Shown here: piece after piece, positions 8,572 to 16,350 of the stretch
How positions within the stretch are numbered: the first letter of the stretch is position 1
How the letters are laid out: every line of letters begins with the position of its first letter
Assembly (NCBI GenBank): GCA_963666935.1
Contig: OY762936.1
Coordinates: 1,240,001 to 1,304,000, forward strand
Source: G963666935 sp963666935
GTDB lineage: Bacteria > Bacillota > Clostridia > Christensenellales > CAG-138
DNA length: 64,000 bases
Reading direction: 5' to 3'
The notes under the pieces: generated by a model
The model's database searches: none
What the model was told of the DNA's origin: nothing
What the model saw: the letters and a program-made list of their open reading frames with translations, nothing else
Translations under genes and position numbers: made by a program

Positions 8572-8633
8572 TGGCGGGGAGAAAGGGATTCGAACTCTTG
8601 TAAGAGTTTCTCTTAAACACGATTTACAGAGTC
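8572..8633 (-). other. tRNA 3'-half remnant, possible attachment site
   Basis: On the minus strand this reads as the 3' half of a tRNA: a TGTAAAT anticodon-loop-like string, a variable arm, the T-loop GTTCGAATC and an acceptor end CTCCCCGCCA. No matching 5' half with a D-arm is found on the far side (8634-8700). tRNA 3' ends are common integration targets for elements with tyrosine recombinases, and a recombinase remnant lies at 5188-5354. The assignment as an old attachment site is inference. Confidence 0.5.
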
Positions 8634-8703
8634 AAAACGGAATGTTAGCAGTTGTTGTTTAATATTATTACTACCTAATTAAAAGCATATTGCTCGATAA
8701 TTA

Positions 8704-9008
8704 TGGACGTTGGGGCCATGCGCAGGCTTGGCCTTAAGCCCAACACATACTATAAGTTCGTAGGGGAATATGAGTTGGAAACGGTGGTTCATAAAGCATG
8801 AGATCATTTTTAAGCACTTTTCACAGGATGCTCTATATATAGAGTATAGAAATATAGAGTAAAGAAGACATTCATGGAATGACATCAATATGTCCATTAC
8901 ATGCATGTGGTGCCACGAATATTATAGTAACCTGTAAATAACCCCGCCAGGGGGCCGGAAAACCCCCGCAATTCTTAGGATTTTCAATTAAAAGGGCAGA
9001 AGTGGCCA
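8704..9008 (+). repeat. repeat blocks Q and R (Q copy 2, R copy 3)
   Basis: Q runs from about 8704 to 8845 and contains the perfect palindrome CTCTATATATAGAG. R follows to about 9008, with arms ACATTCATG at 8868-8876 and CATGCATGT at 8900-8908, one mismatch worse than the other copies. The relaxase fragment is missing; the 3' end of degV follows instead. The preceding stretch 8428-8703 otherwise holds only the tRNA remnant. Confidence 0.65.
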
Positions 9009-9051
9009 TGAAATGAGGACTCGAAGCCCCGGCCAAAAGTCGAACACCACG

Positions 9052-9894
9052 CTAAGCTTTTGGTATATATGCTAGGCCCACACAACCTGGCCCGCTATGA
9101 GTTCCGATAACGCACCCTATTTCACAGATAATAGGGGCCTTTATTTCTATGGATGAGGTAATATATGTAATAAACTCATCAATTGTTTTAAGTGCATTCG
9201 AATGTCCTAAAACAAATGGGTATTGCATATCAGGTTCATCTTTTTTTAGTTTTTCCAATATCCAGGAGAATGCCGCCTTTTGGCCCCTTTCTTTAGCGAC
9301 AGATTTAACTTCGCCATCAATAATAGAGACCAGCGGTTTGATGTGAAGTACGCCTCCAAGAATAGCAGCAGAAGAAGACAAGCGCCCACCCATTTTAAGA
9401 TACTTCAATGTATTAACGACCCCATAAAATTTGATTTTGCTACTAAGCAATATCAAGGTTTTATATATTTCCTCAGCGCTGATGCCATTATCTCTTAGCT
9501 TAATTGCCTCATACACTAAAAGCGCCAGACCAAAAGTCGCACTTTTTGAATCAACAATGAAGATTCGATCTGAACCTAACGCTTCCTTTGCGATGATTGC
9601 GGATTGATAGGTACCACTGAGTTTACTGGATATAAATATACCGATCACGGTATCTCCTGCATCAATATAGCCCTTAAAGAGCGGTTCGAATTCAGCCGGA
9701 TTGACTTGTGACGTTGTTGGCAGGCTTGTGCATTTGTCGAGCATTTCATAAAACTGTTCTTTTTTTAAGTCGATACCATCTGTAAATATCTTATCTTCAA
9801 AGATAACTCTAAGTGGTACAATATCGATACCAAGAAGCTCTTGCTGCTCAATCGGGATATCACTGGTGCTGTCTGTAATGATTCTAATAGCCAT
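9052..9894 (-). CDS. DegV family fatty acid-binding protein
   Basis: This is a 280-residue protein of the DegV family, which in Gram-positives binds fatty acids and hands them to FakA for phosphorylation. The N-terminal RIITDSTSDI and the TTSQVNPAEF, SSKLSGTYQSA and NTLKYLKMGGR stretches are family hallmarks, and length is typical. The ATG is preceded on its strand by GGAGGATGG. It is transcribed against the neighbouring cassettes and sits between two repeat copies (8704-9008 and 9969-10060). Whether it is a moved chromosomal gene or cargo cannot be told. No fakA is nearby. Confidence 0.9.
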   Translation of the reverse strand: MAIRIITDSTSDIPIEQQELLGIDIVPLRVIFEDKIFTDGIDLKKEQFYEMLDKCTSLPTTSQVNPAEFEPLFKGYIDAGDTVIGIFISSKLSGTYQSAIIAKEALGSDRIFIVDSKSATFGLALLVYEAIKLRDNGISAEEIYKTLILLSSKIKFYGVVNTLKYLKMGGRLSSSAAILGGVLHIKPLVSIIDGEVKSVAKERGQKAAFSWILEKLKKDEPDMQYPFVLGHSNALKTIDEFITYITSSIEIKAPIICEIGCVIGTHSGPGCVGLAYIPKA

Positions 9895-9968
9895 AATCCA
9901 TCCTCCAAAGTATTATTTGTTGCTGTTAAAAAACGTTTCTAAGCTCTTTAAGCCATTAATTAAAATAA

Positions 9969-10060
9969 TAAGTTCGTAGGGGAATATGAGTTGGAAACTG
10001 GTGGCTCATAAAGCATGAGATCATTTTTAAGTATTTTTCACAGGATGCTCTGTATATAGA
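9969..10060 (+). repeat. repeat block Q, copy 3 (partial)
   Basis: It begins GTTCGTAGGGGAATATGAG and ends in the CTCTGTATATAGAG palindrome, where it passes into the NERD-gene direct repeat. The 5' part of the block is missing. Confidence 0.65.
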
Positions 10061-10505
10061 GTTCAGCAAATTATAGCATATCCTTTCTATAAAAAATAGG
10101 ACGAAAGCGGCATTTGCGCCGCTAATCGCCTATTTTATTATTATGCCGCAATCTCGCTTGACGGCGTCGTCATAATCCTGTAAAGTATGCGAATTTGCAA
10201 TCTACTGAATATTGATAATGCACCTGCATTTCGGATAACTGCTGCAGCCATAGAATTCTTTCCCGGCATTCGGACCCTTTGCGGCTTTGCGCTTTATCAT
10301 TACTGCACCGCATTTGGGGCATATAATCTCTGTTGCCTTTTCCACATAGGCCGGTTGGGCCTCTTCAACTTGTGTTTCGACCGTGGTGTTAGCTGTTTCC
10401 ACAGCAGCACGAAATCTGTCAGTGTAGTCGATCTTGGGTGCTTTGTGAATGCTGATGAAGAACCTCGCTAATTCTTCCATGCTTTTTTCACTTGTGGCTT
10501 CTACA
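10041..10505. repeat. 465-bp direct repeat, left copy
   Basis: By eye this stretch matches 13451-13915 base for base at a constant offset of 3,410 bp. It covers the end of block Q and the 3' half of a NERD/zinc-finger gene on the minus strand. At 10506 the left copy switches to relaxase and T-block sequence, while the right copy continues into the gene. Identity this high implies a recent duplication. Confidence 0.85.
10202..10505 (-). pseudogene. NERD/zinc-finger protein, 3' fragment (left copy)
   Basis: About 100 codons identical to the end of the gene at 13612-14322, including the topoisomerase-type zinc finger CPKCGAVM and YGCSSYPKCRC. At 10505 the homology stops and the frame runs on into reversed relaxase and T-block sequence, giving a meaningless N-terminus. 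It is a duplicated, non-functional fragment. Confidence 0.8.
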
Positions 10506-10531
10506 ATTACGCAAAAATCCGTGAGGGTTAC
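10506..10531 (+). pseudogene. relaxase fragment, copy 3 (tiny)
   Basis: The 26 bp read as NYAKIREGY in the relaxase frame and match 6198-6223 of copy 2. Together with block T they form a nearly identical segment of about 165 bp shared by copies 2 and 3, showing that cassette C received its promoter module from a copy-2-like source. Confidence 0.6.
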
Positions 10532-10672
10532 TCTAATATCACACCCAAACTTTGAAAAATCTTTCATGAATATCTAAAATATATTCTTGGAAATTTTTGA
10601 AAATCTAGAAAGATTTCTTCTTTTTCCCGGCGTCTATATGGCAGGAACAAGACATCAATGACAGGAAGGAGG
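10532..10672 (+). promoter_or_regulatory. repeat block T, copy 3, promoter module ahead of cassette C
   Basis: The promoter is TTGAAA at 10552-10557, a 17-bp spacer and TAAAAT at 10575-10580. Inverted repeat arms AAATCTTTC and GAAAGATTT lie at 10557-10565 and 10608-10616. ATG at 10658-10660 would open an 11-codon leader. The first real gene downstream is the small secreted protein at 10822. The stretch 10673-10821 shows no other signal. Confidence 0.6.
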
Positions 10673-10821
10673 GATGCTTATGATTGCTCATAATGAAAGC
10701 CCTTGCATACCATGAGCTGGCGGCTCCATCGCCTTTGGCGATGCTGATTTACAAGGGCATAGGACAAGTATACCTACTTTTTATGCAAACTTCAACTTAC
10801 GACTTTGAAAGGAAGAAAAAA

Positions 10822-11175
10822 ATGAAAAAGACTATCTCTTTGGTGCTCATTTTTGTCATGGTAATTTCTATAGCCTCGGTGGCCTTTGCCGTAAAAACTA
10901 CTTATACTCCAAATGGATATACCGTTGTACACGATTCTGGGAAAGCTTTCTCAGGTGGATATATGTCCGGGTGGTCTTCAACAAATGTGTATAAAACTAA
11001 CAACCCAAGCGAAACGAAATATCATTACACACGTGTTTGGATTATTAAGGATGGTGGAGGGACAATTACTGATTCTGATCGAGTATGGGGTTACAATACG
11101 GTAACAGCAAATACAAGTTGGGTTGATAATGTTGCATCATATTACTTGCGTTCCGCTTGGGGCGGGGTCTACTAA
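10822..11175 (+). CDS. small secreted aromatic-rich protein, bacteriocin-like
   Basis: This is a 117-residue product. The ATG at 10822 follows GAAAGGAAG. A signal peptide (residues 1-23, cleavage after AFA) precedes a mature protein of about 94 residues with many Tyr, Trp, Thr and Ser and no Cys. Size, composition and the pairing with a FtsX-like permease recall lactococcin 972-type bacteriocin loci, where a Sec-exported beta-rich peptide is encoded beside a large permease. The sequence itself does not give a confident match, so this is a guess from context. It opens cassette C. Confidence 0.6.
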   Translation: MKKTISLVLIFVMVISIASVAFAVKTTYTPNGYTVVHDSGKAFSGGYMSGWSSTNVYKTNNPSETKYHYTRVWIIKDGGGTITDSDRVWGYNTVTANTSWVDNVASYYLRSAWGGVY

Positions 11176-11245
11176 TACACATTTGGTTTTGCTGGGGCTG
11201 CGTTTATCGTAGTCCCAAATACAGAAAAAGGAATTTGCGTGTTAT

Positions 11246-12451
11246 ATGGGAAAAAGCAATCAGCTTAAAGCCGTCATATCTCTATTTATACTAACAATTG
11301 TGACTGTTTTTGGAACGTCTCTATCAAATATTGCGTTCTTCACAATCAAAGACCATATCACAATAGAAGGTGATAACAGTGTTTACATAAAGCTTTTTGA
11401 TCAACTTCGAGATGAAGACTTATCCATATGCGTACATAACAACCTCAAGCGCAAGAACTTGATGCAAATGGTTGAAGAAATGAGCAATCAAAAGAATTAT
11501 CTATACTATGAAATGATTAACCAACCATTGCTGGTTAATGGCGCGTGGTTCCCACAAAGAGATTTTCTTTATACTTCAGAACAAGAAAATGAATCTATCC
11601 AGGGAAATAGTATTAGCGATAACACATGGATTAAGGCCATACAGTTGAGCCAAAACTCATTTGATTTGTTTGGGTTGAGTTTAGAAGAAGGTAATTTATT
11701 TGATAACCGGGATTTTACCTGGAAGGAACATCAAGATTCTATGAAATGCTTAGTTGGATATAACTATTCTCAGTATTTGTCGATTGGAGATAAGTTCTGT
11801 GTTACCTACTTAAACCAAAATATTGAAATGACTGTTATAGGGATACTAAAGCCATATAGTGCAATCCGTCATTATAATAAACAAGTAATTCTCGACAACT
11901 CTCTCATCATGCCAGCTGCTAATGTGAATTTTGAAACTAATAGCACTCAGGAAGCTATATTTCAAGTGTCGATACTTTCCCAAAAGGTAAATGGTTTATA
12001 TAAGCTGGATGATAGCGCTAAAATAGGAGATTTTATACTCTTCATAAGGAATTTAGAAGATAAATATGGTTTTCCCAGTGCTTTGTTAAGTAATGTTGAG
12101 AATAAAGAAAAGGCGATTTTAATTGCTACAAAGCTCAATTCTGTATTGGAAAGTATAATGTTGAAGACAACTGTTATAATTCTGGATTTGTTTATGTTGC
12201 TTAGTATAACCTTAATTCTCACATGGTTGAAAAATAAAATATTCGATTCTATAATCAACTTTATAAGATTGCTTATATTAGTCAGCGTCATAGGCTCAAT
12301 TAGTGTTTTGCAATATTTCCTCCAAGCACACCTTTTTCCGGGACTTCCATATTCAATTGTTGGGAAAATGTTTATTGCAATTAATACATTGTTGCCTTTA
12401 TTTATTATATATAATTCCCAGATAAATAAGAAAAGAGAGGAGCCCATATGA
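11246..12451 (+). CDS. FtsX/MacB-like permease without its own ATPase
   Basis: This is a 401-residue membrane protein. One membrane segment lies near residues 8-30, a large extracellular domain follows to about 295, and three more segments lie near 300-325, 335-360 and 370-392. This one-plus-three layout with a big outside domain is that of FtsX and MacB-type permeases. The extracellular part (DLFGLSLEEGNLFD, then TVIGILKPYSAI) resembles the MacB periplasmic core. No ABC ATPase is encoded in the cassette; the one in cassette A (3826-4464) or one elsewhere would be needed for transport. It overlaps the next gene by 4 nt. Confidence 0.65.
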   Translation: MGKSNQLKAVISLFILTIVTVFGTSLSNIAFFTIKDHITIEGDNSVYIKLFDQLRDEDLSICVHNNLKRKNLMQMVEEMSNQKNYLYYEMINQPLLVNGAWFPQRDFLYTSEQENESIQGNSISDNTWIKAIQLSQNSFDLFGLSLEEGNLFDNRDFTWKEHQDSMKCLVGYNYSQYLSIGDKFCVTYLNQNIEMTVIGILKPYSAIRHYNKQVILDNSLIMPAANVNFETNSTQEAIFQVSILSQKVNGLYKLDDSAKIGDFILFIRNLEDKYGFPSALLSNVENKEKAILIATKLNSVLESIMLKTTVIILDLFMLLSITLILTWLKNKIFDSIINFIRLLILVSVIGSISVLQYFLQAHLFPGLPYSIVGKMFIAINTLLPLFIIYNSQINKKREEPI

Positions 12452-13143
12452 AATGCAATTTAAATATCAATGATAAGCATTGGAAATTAAAAGTATCTTT
12501 TTCAGCTGCCCTATATGTAATTGCTTTTGCGGGGGCACTAAGAACATGTTGTGTCTTTTATCAGATTGGACCTTTTGTCGCATATACAAGAATTATTAAG
12601 ACATTACTTATGGTACCGTTGCCTATGTTGGCGGCAACAATTATTATGTATAAATTAAGTGCCGATCATATTACGAAGGAAAAAACTATTGATCTGTGCT
12701 GGTGGTATTTATTTGTTGTGTATTCAATAATTTTAGGATTTATCTTATTGGGTGGGGGGAGGCGTGATTATGATTATTCACATATGCTTCCCAACTTTAT
12801 TCCCTTTGCATCACTTTCAAAAGACATTGCATCGGCAATGGGCATAAATAATGGCAGAATCGATTTGCGCTGTTTGTTTGATCTTGCCGGAAATGTAGCA
12901 TTGTTTGTTCCCCTTGCATTTTTGCTCCCATATAAGATAAAAAGGAAGCGTAAACTAATCCTACTATGTTCTATACTTATGCCGACCATAGTTATGATCG
13001 AGATCCTGCAGCAAGTATTGGCTGCGGGTGTATTTGATATTGATGATATTGTGCTAAATTCTCTGGGAATACCATTGGGCCTTCTATTATATAGCGCCGT
13101 AAAAAGAATCCGTATGAGCCATCAGAGGATGCAAAACAATTGA
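12448..13143 (+). CDS. VanZ-like family membrane protein
   Basis: This is a 231-residue membrane protein with the VanZ-like pattern: NFIPFASL near residue 117, DLAGNVALFVPLAFLLPY near 146-163, and EILQQVLAAGVFDIDDI followed by LNSLGIPLG near 189-215. VanZ-like proteins are linked to low-level resistance to glycopeptides and other cell-envelope-acting compounds. Here the ATG overlaps the permease stop by 4 nt, so the two are cotranslated. Next to a small secreted protein, self-protection at the envelope is a reasonable inference. Confidence 0.8.
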   Translation: MKCNLNINDKHWKLKVSFSAALYVIAFAGALRTCCVFYQIGPFVAYTRIIKTLLMVPLPMLAATIIMYKLSADHITKEKTIDLCWWYLFVVYSIILGFILLGGGRRDYDYSHMLPNFIPFASLSKDIASAMGINNGRIDLRCLFDLAGNVALFVPLAFLLPYKIKRKRKLILLCSILMPTIVMIEILQQVLAAGVFDIDDIVLNSLGIPLGLLLYSAVKRIRMSHQRMQNN

Positions 13144-13450
13144 TAATACCCATGAGTTAGGGAACCATCGTCAGCACGGATTAGTGTCTTCTTCATATTC
13201 TGTGTAAACGCAGAAAACCGCATAAGACAGAGCGATTTTATTTAGGCGGGGAAGCCATAAAAATAATCTGTTGTGAACAGGTCGAAAAAAGGGCTACACA
13301 TCTAACTTTTATACGCTTGTGTGAACCGTTAGTGGGGAGGGGGTGTTCAAGGCACTTGGCCTTAAGCCCAACACATTCTATATGTTCGTAAGGGAATATG
13401 AGTTGGGAATTGGGTTCATAAAGCCTGGGATCATTTTCAAGTATTTTTTA
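13144..13450 (+). repeat. repeat blocks P and Q (P copy 2, Q copy 4)
   Basis: A stretch at 13204-13255 matches 33-84. Block P follows at 13255-13340 and block Q from about 13345. This copy has no block R. No gene or terminator is seen after the VanZ-like gene. Confidence 0.65.
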
Positions 13451-13915
13451 CAGGATGCTCTGTATATAGAGTTCAGCAAATTATAGCATATCCTTTCTAT
13501 AAAAAATAGGACGAAAGCGGCATTTGCGCCGCTAATCGCCTATTTTATTATTATGCCGCAATCTCGCTTGACGGCGTCGTCATAATCCTGTAAAGTATGC
13601 GAATTTGCAATCTACTGAATATTGATAATGCACCTGCATTTCGGATAACTGCTGCAGCCATAGAATTCTTTCCCGGCATTCGGACCCTTTGCGGCTTTGC
13701 GCTTTATCATTACTGCACCGCATTTGGGGCATATAATCTCTGTTGCCTTTTCCACATAGGCCGGTTGGGCCTCTTCAACTTGTGTTTCGACCGTGGTGTT
13801 AGCTGTTTCCACAGCAGCACGAAATCTGTCAGTGTAGTCGATCTTGGGTGCTTTGTGAATGCTGATGAAGAACCTCGCTAATTCTTCCATGCTTTTTTCA
13901 CTTGTGGCTTCTACA
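13451..13915. repeat. 465-bp direct repeat, right copy
   Basis: It matches 10041-10505. Together the two copies bracket cassette C with its T promoter module. Homologous recombination between them would delete or circularise 3,410 bp and restore a single copy of the NERD gene end. Confidence 0.85.
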
Positions 13916-14322
13916 TTCGCATCGGAATCTATTTTTCGGATGTACTGGGCAAGCTGATCCGCCTTAATAACCTGTGCCCGCACTTCCTTTTTGGCATATC
14001 GGTCGAATAGAACGGTTTTGGGGTTTGAGAGGACAACGATTGAACGATAGCCATCATAAAAATACTTCTCAAAAAGTGCCTTGGTGAGGATGTTCCTTTT
14101 TTCTGCAATGCGGATCTGTTTAATTAGCTCTAGATGACGCCGGTTTTGCGTAATGGGGGAATAGATGCCCTCTTTCTTCGTGTGGCGGCCGTAGGAAAAC
14201 GTACGAATAAAATCCCCCAAGCCGTTGATCTCAATTTTCTGAGGGTATTCTTTTGTTTCTGCTTTGGGCAGTCTCATCATGTCCTCGATCTGAGATTTTT
14301 GACTTGGATTTTCTAGACGCAA
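13612..14322 (-). pseudogene. NERD-like protein with topoisomerase zinc finger, 5'-truncated
   Basis: This is a 236-codon frame. The middle part (IYSPITQNRRHLELIKQI, then SIVVLSNPKTVLFDRYAKKE) resembles the C-terminal side of nuclease-related (NERD) domain proteins. The end carries a C4 zinc finger like that of topoisomerase I (CPKCGAVM, 16 residues, YGCSSYPKCRC). The frame opens with a TTG without a ribosome binding site, an in-frame stop lies just upstream, and the N-terminal catalytic half of the NERD domain is missing. It is probably a remnant, although a short protein cannot be excluded. It marks the border with the chromosomal genes. Confidence 0.65.
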
Positions 14323-14466
14323 CTGAAACAGTTACATGTGATATTATATGCTATATCAGCACGAATTGAAAGAAAAGGCAACCGTGGAGATGTTTGGAAT
14401 GTCATTAGTCTTGGCATTTTCCGCGCATACTACAAAGGAGTTTATATTAAAAGGCGGTGATGCCCT

Positions 14467-16350
14467 GTGACAAATTCAACTCGAATACCCAATAGACTGA
14501 TAAATGAGAAATCTCCGTACCTCCTCCAGCATGCATACAATCCCGTGGATTGGTTCCCTTGGGGTGAGGAGGCTTTTGAAAAAGCCGTGCGAGAGGACAA
14601 GCCCGTGTTCCTCTCTATCGGCTATTCCACCTGCCATTGGTGCCACGTGATGGCCCATGAAAGCTTTGAGGATGCCGCAGTGGCGGAGCGCCTTAATAGG
14701 GAGTTTATCTCCGTGAAAGTGGACAGGGAAGAAAGACCGGATATCGACGGGGTTTATATGCGCGCCTGCCAGACGCTAACCGGCAGCGGCGGCTGGCCCA
14801 CGAGCATTTTTATGACTGCCGAAGGTAAGCCCTTTTATGCAGGCACCTATTTCCCCAAGGATAACTTTCTGAGTCTGCTGGAGGCCGTTGCCGACGCGTG
14901 GCAAAATGACCGGCAGTCGCTGCTCAAAAGTGGCGATCGGCTCGCCGCGATGCTGGCGCAACGCGTCGGGAATGGAGCCGCTTCGGATGATGCGTCCATC
15001 GACGGGGCAGTGGAGACATTCCGTCAGACATTTGACGCCCAATACGGCGGCTTTGGTGGCGCGCCGAAGTTTCCTTCGCCCCATAATCTGATGTTTCTGT
15101 TATATACCGCGCCGGAGCTAGCCGAAAAAACACTGCAACAGATGTTTTTGGGCGGCATTTTCGACCACGTGGGCGGCGGATTTTCTCGCTACTCTACTGA
15201 TCGGTACTGGCTGGTTCCGCACTTTGAAAAGATGCTTTACGACAATGTTCTGTTGGCAATGACTTACCTAATGGCCTATGAAAACACAGGTAAAGAGCTG
15301 TATCGTTCGGTGCCGGAGCGGATATTCCAATATCTAAAGCGCGAGATGCGCGCCCCCGACGGCGGCCTATTTTCGGCGCAGGACGCAGATTCGGAGGGGG
15401 TTGAGGGGAAATATTACGTCTTTGTGCCCGAGGAGATCAAAGACCTGTTGGGCGAAGTGGACGGCGAACGGTTTTGCCGGCGTTACGGCATCACATACGA
15501 GGGAAATTTTGAAGGCAAAAGCATCCCAAACCTGCTTCACGCGACGGAACGGGATGACGAAGTGGATGCGTTTTTGCTCAGGGTGTATGAGTATCGGAAG
15601 CGCAGGATTCCGCCGCATACGGATACAAAGGAGCTTACCGCCTGGAATGCACTGGCGGCCGCTGCCTATGCAATGGCAGCCCGGATTTTGAAGGACGAGG
15701 CCGCCCTGCATACAGCGTGCGATCTGGTGGATTGGATTGAGCGAGAGCTGACGGAGGGAGATGCTGTTTTTGCTGGAGTGACTGACGGTAAACGCTCTGG
15801 CTCGGGCTTTTTGGACGATTACGCGTTTTATGTGTTTGCGCTGATTCAACTGCATCAGGCCACGCTGGAGGAAAAGTATCTTTCCCGCGCAGCCGGCCTA
15901 ATGGAGCGGGCATGGGGCTTATTTTGGGATGAGGAGCACGGTGGGTTCTTCTTTTCGGGAGCCGGGAATGAGATGTTGATTGCGCGTCCCAAGGAGAGTT
16001 GGGACGGTGCCATTCCGTCTGGCAATTCCGTTATGGCGTACAATCTTTCCCGGCTGGCGCTGCTTACCCAAGATGGGCGGTTTGAGGAGCGGGCAAAACA
16101 GCAGCGCCGGTATATGAACGGCGAGGCGGCCGAATATCCGGCGGGATATGGCTTTTACCTCTACGCGGCGCTGCCTGTGAAAAAGGTTGTATGCGTTTTG
16201 AAGAACCCGGAGGAGATTCAATCTCTGCGCATTCGTTCAAACTGGGCCTTTCGGGTCACGAACGATCCAGCATATCCACTTTTAAACGACAAAACCACCT
16301 ATTACGTCTGCGAAAACGAAACCTGCCAGCCCCCGGTGAGCGAAATTTAA
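14467..16350 (+). CDS. DUF255 thioredoxin-like protein, YyaL family
   Basis: This is a 627-residue protein. The GTG at 14467 follows AAGGCGGTG. Residues about 8-165 form the DUF255 thioredoxin-like domain with the CHWCH motif near residues 57-61 (TCHWCHVMAHESFED). The rest is an alpha/alpha toroid resembling N-acylglucosamine 2-epimerase or six-hairpin glycosidases. This is the architecture of Bacillus YyaL and human spermatogenesis-associated protein 20. The biochemical function of the family is not settled. The length is slightly under the usual 650-700. Its last 4 nt overlap the end of the convergent oxidoreductase gene. Confidence 0.9.
   Translation: MTNSTRIPNRLINEKSPYLLQHAYNPVDWFPWGEEAFEKAVREDKPVFLSIGYSTCHWCHVMAHESFEDAAVAERLNREFISVKVDREERPDIDGVYMRACQTLTGSGGWPTSIFMTAEGKPFYAGTYFPKDNFLSLLEAVADAWQNDRQSLLKSGDRLAAMLAQRVGNGAASDDASIDGAVETFRQTFDAQYGGFGGAPKFPSPHNLMFLLYTAPELAEKTLQQMFLGGIFDHVGGGFSRYSTDRYWLVPHFEKMLYDNVLLAMTYLMAYENTGKELYRSVPERIFQYLKREMRAPDGGLFSAQDADSEGVEGKYYVFVPEEIKDLLGEVDGERFCRRYGITYEGNFEGKSIPNLLHATERDDEVDAFLLRVYEYRKRRIPPHTDTKELTAWNALAAAAYAMAARILKDEAALHTACDLVDWIERELTEGDAVFAGVTDGKRSGSGFLDDYAFYVFALIQLHQATLEEKYLSRAAGLMERAWGLFWDEEHGGFFFSGAGNEMLIARPKESWDGAIPSGNSVMAYNLSRLALLTQDGRFEERAKQQRRYMNGEAAEYPAGYGFYLYAALPVKKVVCVLKNPEEIQSLRIRSNWAFRVTNDPAYPLLNDKTTYYVCENETCQPPVSEI

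Noticed and set aside
10187..10471. 94-codon plus-strand frame duplicated exactly at 13597-13881
   Set aside because: The perfect repetition is due to the 465-bp direct repeat; the frame is antisense to the NERD zinc-finger gene and has no start signal.
236..13470. CRISPR array from the recurring blocks
   Set aside because: Copies are long, few, imperfect and kilobases apart, with no short regular spacers and no cas genes.
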